Made by a program: the position numbers and the translations under genes. 64,000 nt of DNA. Origin: a virus. The notes beneath the pieces are model-generated. The model did no database searches and was not told the DNA's origin. It saw only the letters and a program-made list of their open reading frames with translations. The stretch covers positions 1 to 64,000 of the IMG/VR virus record IMGVR_UViG_3300045974_000806, one strand, 5' to 3'. The first letter of the stretch is position 1, and each line of letters begins with the position of its first letter. This document shows, one piece after another, positions 34,622 to 43,068 of this stretch.

Positions 34622-35691
34622 TGGATGAACTGACCCTGGCCCTTCAACGGTTTGACCTGCTGGCCTACGTGGAGGCCAAGGGCGCGGTGAAGGACGGCCG
34701 TGACGAGATGGTGTTGTTTTGCCCGCAGTGCGAGACGGAGAAGCTGACCGTGAACCCGCACAACCGCATGTGGCGGTGCTTCCGGTGTGAGTACCTGACG
34801 GAGACGGGCGCGCTGCACGGCGCCAAGCCCCGGGGCAACGTGTTCCAACTGGTGGAGTGGCTGGAAGGCACGTCCAAGCGTGACACCGCGCGGTTCATCC
34901 TTGAGCGCGCTTCCGGACAGACCGCGGACGCCATGGCCGGCCCCCTGGTGACGGACTTTGCACCGGTGGTGACGCACGCGCTCAAACGCCCCACGGGCCT
35001 TCCGGAATCTTGTGTTGCAATCACCGCAATCTTGCCGTACATGAAACGGCGCGGCATCACATTGGAGGACGCGGCGATGTTTGGCTTGGGGCATGTGCCG
35101 GCGGAGGCGGGCGGGTGGTTGGCCAACCGGATCATCTTTCCGGTGTGGGACCGCGGCCAGTGTCTCTATTGGCAGGCCCGCGCGTGCTGGGACGTGCATG
35201 AGCACGTGGCCCGCTGGCCCGGTGACAAGTTCCGGAAGAGCCTGAACCCGTCCAGTGAGCGCAACGGCCAGTTCTTCCTGGGTTCGTCTGACGTGGTGGG
35301 CAACTTGGAGAGCGCAGTGGCGTGCAGCCCGCGCCCGGTGATCGTGGAAGGCCCCACGTCCGGAATCCGCACAGGCCCGGACGCCATGTGGACGTTCGGC
35401 AAGAACCTCTACCCGGCCCAGGTGGTGCGGATGGTGGAGCACGGCGTGCGCGCGGTGGACTTCATGTGGGACGGCCCGTCCGCTCCGGACGCCGCCGGCG
35501 TGCGCAAGGAGCCCCTGGGCGCGTGGCCGGACATGCTGCGCCACGCCCCCACGCTGGTGAGTGCCGGCATTGACGTGCGCGTGGTGTTCATCCCCCAGGG
35601 GGACCCGGGCGACTATTCCAGGGCAGAAGTGGCGGAGATGCGGCGGGTTTGGTCCCGCCCGTTCGCGGAGGTGTCAACGTGGTCGCTGTGA
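34621..35691 (+). CDS. DNA primase with CHC2-type zinc finger
   Basis: 356 residues. ATG 34621 is chosen over GTG 34618 because GGAG at 34610-34613 then sits 7 bases away. A zinc ribbon at C34, C37, C53 and C56 (FCPQCETE, WRCFRCEY) begins the protein, followed by VFQLVEWLEG. The Toprim-like part includes RIIFPVWDRGQCLYWQAR, VIVEGPTSGI (catalytic Glu region) and VDFMWDGPSAPDA (the DxD-like acidic region appears weakened to a single D). It makes RNA primers and pairs with the helicase encoded just upstream. A patch near 35000-35110 uses unusual codons and contains copy 2 of a 13-bp element. Confidence 0.88.
   Translation: MDELTLALQRFDLLAYVEAKGAVKDGRDEMVLFCPQCETEKLTVNPHNRMWRCFRCEYLTETGALHGAKPRGNVFQLVEWLEGTSKRDTARFILERASGQTADAMAGPLVTDFAPVVTHALKRPTGLPESCVAITAILPYMKRRGITLEDAAMFGLGHVPAEAGGWLANRIIFPVWDRGQCLYWQARACWDVHEHVARWPGDKFRKSLNPSSERNGQFFLGSSDVVGNLESAVACSPRPVIVEGPTSGIRTGPDAMWTFGKNLYPAQVVRMVEHGVRAVDFMWDGPSAPDAAGVRKEPLGAWPDMLRHAPTLVSAGIDVRVVFIPQGDPGDYSRAEVAEMRRVWSRPFAEVSTWSL
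35026..35038 (+). promoter_or_regulatory. 13-bp element GCAATCTTGCCGT (copy 2 of 3), inside the primase gene
   Basis: Identical to the copy at 51328-51340 and one base from 29131-29143. It lies in coding sequence (A-I-L-P) with GCA and TTG codons that are uncommon in this phage, so selection on the DNA is possible. No promoter hexamers are evident here. Confidence 0.3.
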
Positions 35692-35930
35692 AGAAGAAGC
35701 GCGCCGGGAAGTTCCAGCATCCGGAACGGCGCAAGATGACTGTCCTGCTGGCTCCGGAACTGTATCGGGGCCTGGAAGACGTCTGCCAAAGCATGGGCGC
35801 GTCAAAGAACACCGTGGCGCTCATGGGCATTGCCTGGATGACGTATCTTCTCCATGGGATGCGTGAAGGGGACACGCGGATGGCCAAGCACGTGTTGTTG
35901 AAGCACCTTGAAACATGCCTTCCTGGGTGA
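35679..35930 (+). CDS. small ribbon-helix-helix-like DNA-binding protein
   Basis: 83 residues from GTG 35679, seven bases after GGAGG (35667-35671); GTG 35688, overlapping the previous stop, is an alternative. After a basic start (VKKKRAGKFQHPERRK) comes MTVLLAPELYRGLEDVCQ then MGASKNTVALMGIAWM, a strand followed by two helices that matches the Arc/MetJ/CopG pattern. Such proteins repress promoters as dimers. Target unknown. It precedes the sigma-like gene, so both may belong to a regulatory pair. Confidence 0.72.
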   Translation: MVAVKKKRAGKFQHPERRKMTVLLAPELYRGLEDVCQSMGASKNTVALMGIAWMTYLLHGMREGDTRMAKHVLLKHLETCLPG

Positions 35931-35979
35931 GCCGGGAAGTGCTTTGGCCCGGCCGGACGGCCCGGGCGCGGAGTGATGG

Positions 35980-36435
35980 ATGGACCAGACCAAGGCGGTG
36001 CGCGCCCTCGCGCGCAAGTTCCGGCGTTCCAGCGATGACGACTGGGATGGCCTGACACAGGAAGACTGGGAGCAGGAACTCCGGATTGCGTGGTGGCTGG
36101 CGGAGAAGTCCGGAAAGCCACCGGTGCTGGGCGCCTACTTCCGCGCCAGGGAATTGCAGCGCACCCGCTGGGCCGCGTTCCGGATGCGTGAAAGGGTCCT
36201 GGCGGTGCAGCACCTCCAAAAGGAGGCGGACCCGCTGACGGACCCCGCCCAACACACGTCGGCTTGTATCCGGAATGCCCACAGCCTACTGTCTCCGGAA
36301 CTGTGGGACGTGATGAACTGCATGGGCGCTGGGATGTCCACACCTGAAGTGGCGGCGGAGTTCGGTTGGACCCGCGCCACAGCAGGCCGGCGCATCCAAG
36401 CGGCCCGGGAGCAGGCCCACCACATCCTGAAGTAG
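35980..36435 (+). CDS. phage sigma-factor-like protein
   Basis: 151 residues. Residues about 1-72 resemble a sigma region 2 helix bundle (DDDWDGLTQEDWEQELRIAW, then LGAYFRARELQRTRW). Residues about 104-150 look like region 4 (LLSPELWDVMNCMGAGMS, then EVAAEFGWTRATAGRRIQAA), a clear helix-turn-helix. Length suits an ECF-like or phage late sigma factor. It lies 9 bases upstream of the next gene and after a ribbon-helix-helix gene. I infer it may direct RNA polymerase to the four-copy 31-bp promoter motif; no direct evidence. Alternative: a small HTH regulator unrelated to RNA polymerase. Confidence 0.7.
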   Translation: MDQTKAVRALARKFRRSSDDDWDGLTQEDWEQELRIAWWLAEKSGKPPVLGAYFRARELQRTRWAAFRMRERVLAVQHLQKEADPLTDPAQHTSACIRNAHSLLSPELWDVMNCMGAGMSTPEVAAEFGWTRATAGRRIQAAREQAHHILK

Positions 36436-36444
36436 GAGCGGACC

Positions 36445-37464
36445 ATGCCGGTGCAGATCAAGCGCGACGAACGGACGGACGAATCCCTGGTGACGGACCA
36501 ACCCTGTTACGGGGAGATGTTCGCCGCGGATGACCCGGAGTGCCGGCACAACTGCGCCGCGCGGGACCTGTGCATGGACCGGACCCTGCGCGCCACCATT
36601 CCGGAACGCATGGGCCTCAAGCAGGTCCCCAACGTGCCGGCCAGCTACACCGCCCAGCGCATTGCCCTGGTGCTGGATTCGACGGAGCAGACCGCCCAGG
36701 CCCTGGTGGACCTGCGCCGCGGGAAGACCCCGGATCTTGCGCTGGGCATCACCACCCCAGAAGACGACGACACCGCGGCGGACATTGATGCCGTGGTTGA
36801 CATGGTGTCCACCATGCAGGCACAACCGCCTGCCATTCCGGAACATCCGGAACCCGCACCCAAGGAGACGGCGATGAAGAAGCCGGAGAAGAAGAAGGCC
36901 GCCGCGAAGGTGGCAAAGAAGCCGGCGGCAAAGAAGGCCGCCCCCAAGAAGACCCCCGCCCCCAAGAAGGCCAAAGTGAAGACGGCCAAGGCCATCAAGG
37001 GTGAGGCGGACGAAGCGTCCCTGGGCGCCTGGACGCGTGAGCGCGCGCGTTCCGCCTGGGTGCGCGGACTGCCCCCTGGCGCCGCGTTTGAGCGTGAGTT
37101 CCACGGCAAGGTCTACACCCTCAAGGTGGACCTGACAGACCGCCGCTACCTGCTGAACGGCAAGCCCTTCCCCACCGTCTACGCGGCCACCGCCGCGGTG
37201 GTGGGCAAGGCCGAGTCCGCCACGGCAGACGGCGGGACCCGCACCATGCCGGCGTGGTCCTCCCAGCGGTTCTGGGCTCCCAAGAGCAAGGCCAAGGGCA
37301 AGGCCGCCGGCAAGAAGGCCGCGCCCGTCAAGAAGGCCAAGGGCAAGGCCGTCAAGGTCAAGCCGGTGAAGGCGCCCCAGGTTCCGGAAGCCCCCAAGGC
37401 GCCGGCCCTGCCCCCGCCCATCACCAAGCCTTCCGCGGTTCCGGAACTGGCCCTGGCCGGCTGA
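36445..37464 (+). CDS. histone H1-like Lys/Ala-rich protein with Cys cluster and DUF2924-like domain
   Basis: 339 residues. Order: a four-Cys cluster (C21, C33, C37, C43; CYGEMF, ECRHNCAARDLC), a short helical domain, a Lys/Ala/Pro tail at about 145-185 (KKAAAKVAKKPAAKKAAPKK), a compact domain at about 193-280 with FHGKVYTLKVDL, RYLLNGKPFPT and QRFW that resembles DUF2924 (a small domain often next to phage or integrated-element recombination genes), a second Lys/Ala tail at 280-312, and a Pro-rich end. The tails resemble eukaryote-type histone H1 and bacterial Hc1/Hc2 proteins, suggesting DNA coating. Start overlaps nothing; RBS AGGAG at 36434-36438. Confidence 0.8.
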   Translation: MPVQIKRDERTDESLVTDQPCYGEMFAADDPECRHNCAARDLCMDRTLRATIPERMGLKQVPNVPASYTAQRIALVLDSTEQTAQALVDLRRGKTPDLALGITTPEDDDTAADIDAVVDMVSTMQAQPPAIPEHPEPAPKETAMKKPEKKKAAAKVAKKPAAKKAAPKKTPAPKKAKVKTAKAIKGEADEASLGAWTRERARSAWVRGLPPGAAFEREFHGKVYTLKVDLTDRRYLLNGKPFPTVYAATAAVVGKAESATADGGTRTMPAWSSQRFWAPKSKAKGKAAGKKAAPVKKAKGKAVKVKPVKAPQVPEAPKAPALPPPITKPSAVPELALAG

Positions 37465-37471
37465 GATACGC

Positions 37472-37503
37472 AACGTCGGTCAGACCGGACTTGGACCGAC
37501 GTT
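37472..37503. promoter_or_regulatory. perfect 10-bp inverted repeat upstream of the polymerase gene
   Basis: AACGTCGGTC (37472-37481) and GACCGACGTT (37494-37503) flank a 12-base loop. It lies 8 bases after the histone-like gene stop and 85 bases before the polymerase start. No U-tract follows, so an operator or translational hairpin is more likely than a terminator. Confidence 0.65.
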
Positions 37504-37588
37504 ATGTATCAGTTCCTGCAACAACCCCGTGACCTGACGGGCCGCGCTGCATGGTGAGTGCAGGCGGCAGCAGGGGAGGTGGTTCCCA

Positions 37589-39643
37589 TTGTTCGCGCAA
37601 CTGCGTGCGTTTGAATACCAGCGTGACGACCCGCGCCACCGCGTCATCCGCACGGTGCCGGAGTTCCAGAACGCCATCCACTGGCTTGCCCAGCAGCCCA
37701 CCCTGGCGGTGGACACGGAAACCTCCGGCCTCGCTTGGTACAGAGACGCCAGCGTGTGCGGCGTTGCCATGGGCGCAATGCGCGAGGGTGCGCCGCAATG
37801 CTTCTACTTCCCGGTGAGGCACCAGACCGGGGAGGTGCAACTTCCCCCGGACATTGTGTTTGCCGCGGTGCGGGACATCCTGGCCAACCCGGCCCTGGAA
37901 ACCATCTGGCACAACAAGAAGTTCGACCAACACATGCTCCGTCGGGAGCGCGTCCACATCCTGGGCCGTGCCCGGGACACCATGGTGGAGGCGCAACTGG
38001 CGGACGAGAACGCGCCCCTGGCCCTCAAGGCCCGCGCCCTGGCGGACCTGGGCGACAAGCGCGCCCACGCGTTTGAGGACACCCTGGACCGCGCGGTGGG
38101 CCGGCTGGCCAAAGAGGCCAAGTGCAAGAAGACAGAGTTCAGGGACCGCTACGGATACGCGCGCGTGGATGTGATGCTGGCCGGCATCTACGCGTGCTGG
38201 GACATCGACTTCACCCTGGGCCTCGCCAACACGTATGACCGCCGCGGCATCCGGCAGTTCTTCCGGAACACGTATGAGACGGAGATCGCGTTGATCGACG
38301 TCCTGTGCGAGATGGAAGAGAACGGGATGCCCGTCAACCGGGACTACCTTGAGTGGCTGGCCGGCGAGACGGATGCAGCCAAGGACGCGCTGCTCCCCCA
38401 GATCCACGCCGCGGCCGGTGGCTACGTGTTCCGTCCGGAAGAGGACGCGGAGGTGGTTCACGTCCTGACCAAGCGCCTGGGCGTGCAACTCACAAAGGAG
38501 ACAAAGGCCAGCAAGAAGGCGCGGTGGAACAGCGACGAGGAACACGTGCCAGTGTTCACCGTGGACGCGGAGGTGCTGGGCGCGCTGGCCGCGGAACACC
38601 CCGTGTGCAAGCTGATCCTCGACTACCGGGAGGCCGCGAAGATTCGCGGCACGTACACCACGTCCATCATTGAGCGCATTGGTCATGACGGGAACGTGCA
38701 TGGCGACTTCAAGCAACTGGGCACCAACACCGGCCGCATGAGCAGTGAGAAGCCCAACCTTCAGAACGTCAGCAGCGACAGCAATGACCGCGCAATCGCG
38801 CACAGCGGCCTGCCCCTGAAGAAAGGCGGCCAGGACCCGTGGAGCATCAAGCGCGCGTTCACCAACCGCGGCCCAGGGAAGCGCCGCATCTACAACGACT
38901 ATTCGCAGATCGAATTGCGCGTGCTGGCCTACTACTCGCGGGACCCGGTGATGATGGAGACGTACCTTGACCCCAAGGGCGACATCCACACGCGCACGTC
39001 CATGGAGGTGTTTGGGTCCGCGGATGAAGAGATGCGCCGGGACGCCAAGGTGATCAATTTTGGCCTCTCCTACTGCATGAGCGCCATTGGCTACGCGCGC
39101 AACACGGGCAAGTCCGAGGCCCAGGGCGAAGAGGACATGGAGAGGTTTTTCCGTCGGTACGGCCGCATTGAGCCGTTCCGTGAAGAGTTCTGGCGCCTGT
39201 GCCGGCAGAACGGCGCGGCTTCCGGCACCGCCCCACACTTCCAGAATATGTTCGGCAGGCCACGCCGCATTCCGGACCTGAACTCGCGCAACAAGTGGGA
39301 ACGCATGCGCGCGGAGCGGCAAGCAATCGGGTCCCTCATCCAGGGGACCGCCGCGGAACTCACCAAGGAATCCCTGGTGCGCATCTGGCGGTGGGAACAG
39401 AAGGCGCGCACGGGCCTCATGCTGTGCAGCACGATTCACGACGAGATTAGCTTTGACGTTGACGAGGTGCTGACGGAGCCAGTCCTGGCGGCCGTGGTGC
39501 CAATGCTTGAGACGTTTCCGCAGTTCAACCCGGTTCCCATCCTTGTTGACTCTTCCTACAGCGACACGGATTGGAGCGAGAAAAAGAAGTTCAAGAAGGG
39601 ATTGGTGAAGCATGTTTGGGAACCAGCAAACAGTGACGCTTGA
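37589..39643 (+). CDS. polA: DNA polymerase, family A, with 3'-5' exonuclease
   Basis: 684 residues. The start is TTG 37589; GGGGAGGT at 37573-37580 is 8 bases upstream. Exonuclease motifs: AVDTETSGLAW (Exo I), WHNKKFDQHML (Exo II), YACWDIDFTLG (Exo III). Polymerase motifs: A NDYSQIELRVLAYYSRDP, B RRDAKVINFGLSYCMSAIG, C CSTIHDEISFDV. Motif B has SYC where E. coli Pol I has IYG. The 5' nuclease domain of Pol I is absent, as in most phage enzymes. Replicates the phage genome. The next ATG overlaps the 3' end by 32 bases. Confidence 0.96.
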   Translation: MFAQLRAFEYQRDDPRHRVIRTVPEFQNAIHWLAQQPTLAVDTETSGLAWYRDASVCGVAMGAMREGAPQCFYFPVRHQTGEVQLPPDIVFAAVRDILANPALETIWHNKKFDQHMLRRERVHILGRARDTMVEAQLADENAPLALKARALADLGDKRAHAFEDTLDRAVGRLAKEAKCKKTEFRDRYGYARVDVMLAGIYACWDIDFTLGLANTYDRRGIRQFFRNTYETEIALIDVLCEMEENGMPVNRDYLEWLAGETDAAKDALLPQIHAAAGGYVFRPEEDAEVVHVLTKRLGVQLTKETKASKKARWNSDEEHVPVFTVDAEVLGALAAEHPVCKLILDYREAAKIRGTYTTSIIERIGHDGNVHGDFKQLGTNTGRMSSEKPNLQNVSSDSNDRAIAHSGLPLKKGGQDPWSIKRAFTNRGPGKRRIYNDYSQIELRVLAYYSRDPVMMETYLDPKGDIHTRTSMEVFGSADEEMRRDAKVINFGLSYCMSAIGYARNTGKSEAQGEEDMERFFRRYGRIEPFREEFWRLCRQNGAASGTAPHFQNMFGRPRRIPDLNSRNKWERMRAERQAIGSLIQGTAAELTKESLVRIWRWEQKARTGLMLCSTIHDEISFDVDEVLTEPVLAAVVPMLETFPQFNPVPILVDSSYSDTDWSEKKKFKKGLVKHVWEPANSDA

Positions 39644-40133
39644 CGCCTACGTGCAGCGGCTTTCACAGATGACGGAGCCGGTGACCATGTGGACCCTGGA
39701 CGCCAACGGCGAGGTGATTCCACACTTTCAGGTGGATGGCGCGATCATCCAGAACCTGATGGTGGATGAAGCCACGCTCCGCTCCCAGGTGGACCGCATT
39801 GCGAGTGAACAGATGCACTGGGGGCGCATCACCGCGCGCCAGCAGCGGTGCCACGCGGTGCGGGAACGCCAACTCCGCCAGTGGAAGGCGCGCGTGGAAT
39901 TGGAGTTCCGGAAGGCCCAGGACGACCTGGGCAAGAAAACCACGGAGGCCATGGTGGAAGCCCACTACAGGACCGCCCCGGAATACGCGGTGGTTCAGGT
40001 GAACGTGGAGGCTTGCGCGGAGGCGGCCATGGTGGCGGACGTGATCTACTCCGCGTTCCGCAGCAAGCGGGAGATGCTGCGCACGGACATTGTGCGCGTC
40101 CCCGACGGCAGCCTGCAACGTCTTTCACCCTAG
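39612..40133 (+). CDS. hypothetical protein coupled to the polymerase
   Basis: 173 residues, ATG 39612, overlapping the polymerase gene by 32 bases in another frame. Mostly helical with charged, coiled-coil-like stretches (QQRCHAVRERQLRQWKARVE, LEFRKAQDDLGKKT). I do not recognise a family. Position between polymerase and the single-strand-binding protein suggests a replication or recombination accessory (for example a mediator), but nothing in the sequence proves it. Confidence 0.75.
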   Translation: MFGNQQTVTLDAYVQRLSQMTEPVTMWTLDANGEVIPHFQVDGAIIQNLMVDEATLRSQVDRIASEQMHWGRITARQQRCHAVRERQLRQWKARVELEFRKAQDDLGKKTTEAMVEAHYRTAPEYAVVQVNVEACAEAAMVADVIYSAFRSKREMLRTDIVRVPDGSLQRLSP

Positions 40134-40164
40134 GTGAGACGTTTCCGGCCCAGGACACTACCTA
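40134..40164 (+). promoter_or_regulatory. conserved 31-bp phage promoter motif (copy 2 of 4)
   Basis: GTGAGACGTTT, middle CCGGCCCAGGA, CACTACCTA. It begins at the stop codon area of the preceding gene and ends 22 bases before the ATG of the single-strand-binding protein gene, with purine-rich AAGAAGAGAGGG between. Confidence 0.7.
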
Positions 40165-40186
40165 CAAAGAAGAGAGGGAATCACCC

Positions 40187-41647
40187 ATGAACAACCCCTA
40201 CCAGCAGCAGCCCCCGCAGCAGTTCCCCCAGCAACCCCAACAGCAACAGCAGTGGGCGCAGCCGCAGATGGCCGGCCCGCCCATGCAGCAGCAGATGCCG
40301 CAGCAGCAGTGGATGGGCCAGCCCGGAATGCCCATGCCCCAGCAGCAGTGGATGGGCCAGCCCGGAATGCCCATGCCCCAGCAGGCTCCCCAGGGCATGC
40401 CCATGCCCTCCCAGGCTCCGGCGGCACCACCGCCCCCGCTGCCCACCGTGCAGTCCCTCCCCCAGTACCAAGGCACGGACGCCGCCATGGTGGCCGCCGC
40501 CTACGCCGCGGCGGAGGAAGAGCGCGCCCGCCAGACGGAAGCGCGCAACCGCCAGGGCCTGTCCTACTGGGATGGCCCCAAGTGCCCCACCGGCCAGAAG
40601 TGGGGACAGGCCCCCAAGGGCGCCAAGGCCACCGCCTACGTGTGGCTGTGCCCCACGGCGGTGCCGGGCACGCTCCCCTTCCGGAAGGTGGACACGCACT
40701 TTTGGAAGTCCGCGGCATACCCCAAGGGCGTGAGCATCCTGTGCCTGGGCGCCGCGTGCCCGCTCTGCACGGCCCGCAACCTGTTGTTCTCCACGGGCAA
40801 CGCCGCGGATGCAGAGAAGGCCAACGCCATGCGGCGCGCGCGCACGCAGGCGTATTGGAGCATCATCTCCCTGGACGACCCCTATGAGATGCTTGACACC
40901 AAGACGGGCCAGATGGCGCCCCTGGTGTGGCGCATGCCCGGCGGGACCCACCAAGACCTGATGGACTGCTTCAAGATGGTGGAGGAGATGACCCGCAAGA
41001 CCAACGCGGCCGTCCCCGTGGGTTCCGGAATGGACCTGTGCGTCAACCCCCAGCACGGCCGCGCGTTCGCCGTGACCAAGGAGAAAGTGGGGGCCGCCGA
41101 GATGAATATTGAGTGGAAGATCCAGCAGTGTGACAGCAGCGCGCTCCCCCAGCAGTTCTGGCCGGCGCTCTACAACCTCAAGCCCCTGGACAACTTGGAC
41201 CGCGCTCCCACGCAGGACATTGTGCGGCAGGCCATGACGGACCTGGGCTTGCCGTGGTTCCCCACGGTCACGCAACTGTGGCAGGCCCTCCCGGCAGCCG
41301 CGGCCCCCGCCGCCGGCGCACCCCAGCAGCCCCAGGCCGGCGGGTTCATGCAGCAGCCCGTCCAGGCCATCCCTGGCGGCGCCATGCAGGCCATGCAGCA
41401 GCAGGTCCCGGTCATGCAGCAGGCCCCCCAGCCCATGATGCAGCAGCAGCCCCAGCAGCAGTGGGCAGGCCAGATGCCGGCCCAGGGCATGACGCAGATG
41501 GGCGGACCCCAGATGCCACAGGCCCAGGTGTTCCAGGCCGGCCCCACGGTGCAGCAGATGAACGCGGTCTACGGCCCGCCCGGCCAGCAGCAGCAGCCCC
41601 AGCAGCAGAACGTCCCGCAACTCATCCAGCAACTCCACGGGCGGTGA
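40187..41647 (+). CDS. single-stranded DNA-binding protein (gp32-like) with long Gln/Pro/Met-rich tails
   Basis: 486 residues from ATG 40187; a longer in-frame reading upstream is rejected because it overlaps the preceding gene and passes through the promoter motif. The core at about residues 125-345 contains KVDTHFWKSAAYPKGVSIL, CLGAACPLCTARN and AYWSIISLDDPYE, matching the T4 gp32 zinc and OB-fold region (H...C...CPxC). Residues 1-85 and 365-486 are low-complexity (PQQFPQQPQQQQQW, QQQPQQQWAGQMP). gp32-like proteins coat single-stranded DNA and load recombinase. The tails are unusual for the family, which normally has one short acidic C terminus. Confidence 0.82.
   Translation: MNNPYQQQPPQQFPQQPQQQQQWAQPQMAGPPMQQQMPQQQWMGQPGMPMPQQQWMGQPGMPMPQQAPQGMPMPSQAPAAPPPPLPTVQSLPQYQGTDAAMVAAAYAAAEEERARQTEARNRQGLSYWDGPKCPTGQKWGQAPKGAKATAYVWLCPTAVPGTLPFRKVDTHFWKSAAYPKGVSILCLGAACPLCTARNLLFSTGNAADAEKANAMRRARTQAYWSIISLDDPYEMLDTKTGQMAPLVWRMPGGTHQDLMDCFKMVEEMTRKTNAAVPVGSGMDLCVNPQHGRAFAVTKEKVGAAEMNIEWKIQQCDSSALPQQFWPALYNLKPLDNLDRAPTQDIVRQAMTDLGLPWFPTVTQLWQALPAAAAPAAGAPQQPQAGGFMQQPVQAIPGGAMQAMQQQVPVMQQAPQPMMQQQPQQQWAGQMPAQGMTQMGGPQMPQAQVFQAGPTVQQMNAVYGPPGQQQQPQQQNVPQLIQQLHGR
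40301..40378 (+). repeat. exact 39-bp tandem duplication in the single-strand-binding protein gene
   Basis: Units 40301-40339 and 40340-40378 are identical and in frame, encoding QQQWMGQPGMPMP twice. It lies in the N-terminal Gln/Pro tail. Slippage or unequal recombination is the likely source. Confidence 0.95.
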
Positions 41648-41650
41648 CAC

Positions 41651-42808
41651 ATGGCAACCAAACGCAAGGTGACCCGCGGCGGCCTTTCCGGAAAGAAGGC
41701 GCCGGCCCGCGTGAAGCTGAAGGCGGACATCCACGCAGACCTTGCCCAGGCCATCCAGGGCAAGGACAACTTTGCCCACGTCCTGCGGCTGAATGATGAC
41801 CGCGTGGTGGGCACGGTGCGGCGCTACGTGTCCACGCGCTCCCTGGCCATCAACAAGGCCGTGGGAGGCCGCGGGTTCCCTTGCGGGCGGTTGATTGAGA
41901 TTTACGGGCAGACGGGATGCGGCAAGACCACGCTGGTGCAGCACGTGATGGCGGAGGTGCAGGCGACGGACGGCGTGGTCACGCTCTTTGAGCCGGAAGT
42001 GAAGTTGGACAAGCGGTACGCGGCCAACCTGGGCGTGGACAACGGCAAGGTCCACGTCATTGAGCCGGAAGAGAAGAAGGCCAAGGACGGGTCCGTGGTG
42101 TTCTCCGGTGAGCGCACCATTGAGGCCGGCGTGGAGGCCACGCGCCGCACGCTGGACTTTTGGATGGAGAAGGGCGGCAAGGGCCTGCTGGCCATGTTCT
42201 GGGACAGCATTGCATCCGCGGCCACGGAGGAAGAGATGGCCAACCCGCACACGGCCCAGCCCGGCGTTGCGGCCAGGGAACTCCGCCGCGCCATGCGAAA
42301 GTTGATGGGCAAGGTGGCCCGGAGTGACGCGCTGTGGGTGGTGGTGAACCAGCAGTATGAGAAGATCGGCGGGTTCTCACGCACGCCCGGCGTGAAGCGT
42401 TCCACCTACGGTGGCGGCGGAATCCCGTACCACGCAAGCCTGCGCCTGGAACTCATTGTCACCGGCCAACTCAAGGACACCAAGGGCAACGTGGTGGGCG
42501 TGGAGTGCCTGTGCAAGGTCATGAAGAACCATCTGTCCGGCGAGGAAGGGTCCACCGCGCCGGCCAAGGATGAAGCGTTCGCCATTCAGTGGGGCCGCGG
42601 CATCTGCAACGCCTGGACGCTGTTGGAGAAGCTGAAAGCCAACCGGTACATCCAATTCGGCGGGGGCTGGTACACGTACCAAGTGAGCGGTGGCCAGCCC
42701 GTGCAGTGGCAGGGCGGATGGCAGGGCCTGGAAGCCCTGCTGACGGAGAACCCCGCGCTCTACGCCGAGATGGCCAACGTCTACAACAACTGCCCCGGAG
42801 GGGTGTGA
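41651..42808 (+). CDS. RecA/UvsX-like recombinase
   Basis: 385 residues. Walker A IEIYGQTGCGKTTLVQ (about residues 82-97), Walker B-like GLLAMFWDSIA (about 178-188), the RecA-type VVVNQQYEKIGGF and GGGGIPYHASLRLELIV, corresponding to the FINQ...KIG and GG-ALKFYAS-R segments of RecA. The first 30 residues are basic (TKRKVTRGGLSGKKAPARVK). It forms presynaptic filaments for strand exchange, and follows the gp32-like gene directly, as expected for a UvsX/gp32 pair. The next ATG overlaps its stop. Confidence 0.93.
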   Translation: MATKRKVTRGGLSGKKAPARVKLKADIHADLAQAIQGKDNFAHVLRLNDDRVVGTVRRYVSTRSLAINKAVGGRGFPCGRLIEIYGQTGCGKTTLVQHVMAEVQATDGVVTLFEPEVKLDKRYAANLGVDNGKVHVIEPEEKKAKDGSVVFSGERTIEAGVEATRRTLDFWMEKGGKGLLAMFWDSIASAATEEEMANPHTAQPGVAARELRRAMRKLMGKVARSDALWVVVNQQYEKIGGFSRTPGVKRSTYGGGGIPYHASLRLELIVTGQLKDTKGNVVGVECLCKVMKNHLSGEEGSTAPAKDEAFAIQWGRGICNAWTLLEKLKANRYIQFGGGWYTYQVSGGQPVQWQGGWQGLEALLTENPALYAEMANVYNNCPGGV

Positions 42809-43068
42809 TGGCGGCAAACAAGAAGCGCCTCTTTGCGCGCGCGTCGGACGGTGTGGCCCACGTGCTCACGGAAACCTATGCCAACGACACCTTTGACGCC
42901 GCGTGCGGCGCCGCGGGCCTCATGCTGGTGTCGATATGGCCGGAGCAGCGGGGCGCCACCGTTGACCGGCAATGCCTCATGTGCCCCTGGGAACGCGACG
43001 GCCACACCAAGCGCCGCGTTCCGGAACAACTCACGTTGCCGGGAATCCCGCCGGCGAGGACCCTCTGA
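42808..43068 (+). CDS. small Cys-containing protein
   Basis: 86 residues, ATG overlapping the recombinase stop. A single CLMCPW pair lies near residues 58-61; TFDAACGAAGLM and a basic C terminus follow or precede it. No family recognised. Coupled on both sides (next ATG overlaps its stop), so it is translated with the recombination genes. Confidence 0.7.
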   Translation: MAANKKRLFARASDGVAHVLTETYANDTFDAACGAAGLMLVSIWPEQRGATVDRQCLMCPWERDGHTKRRVPEQLTLPGIPPARTL

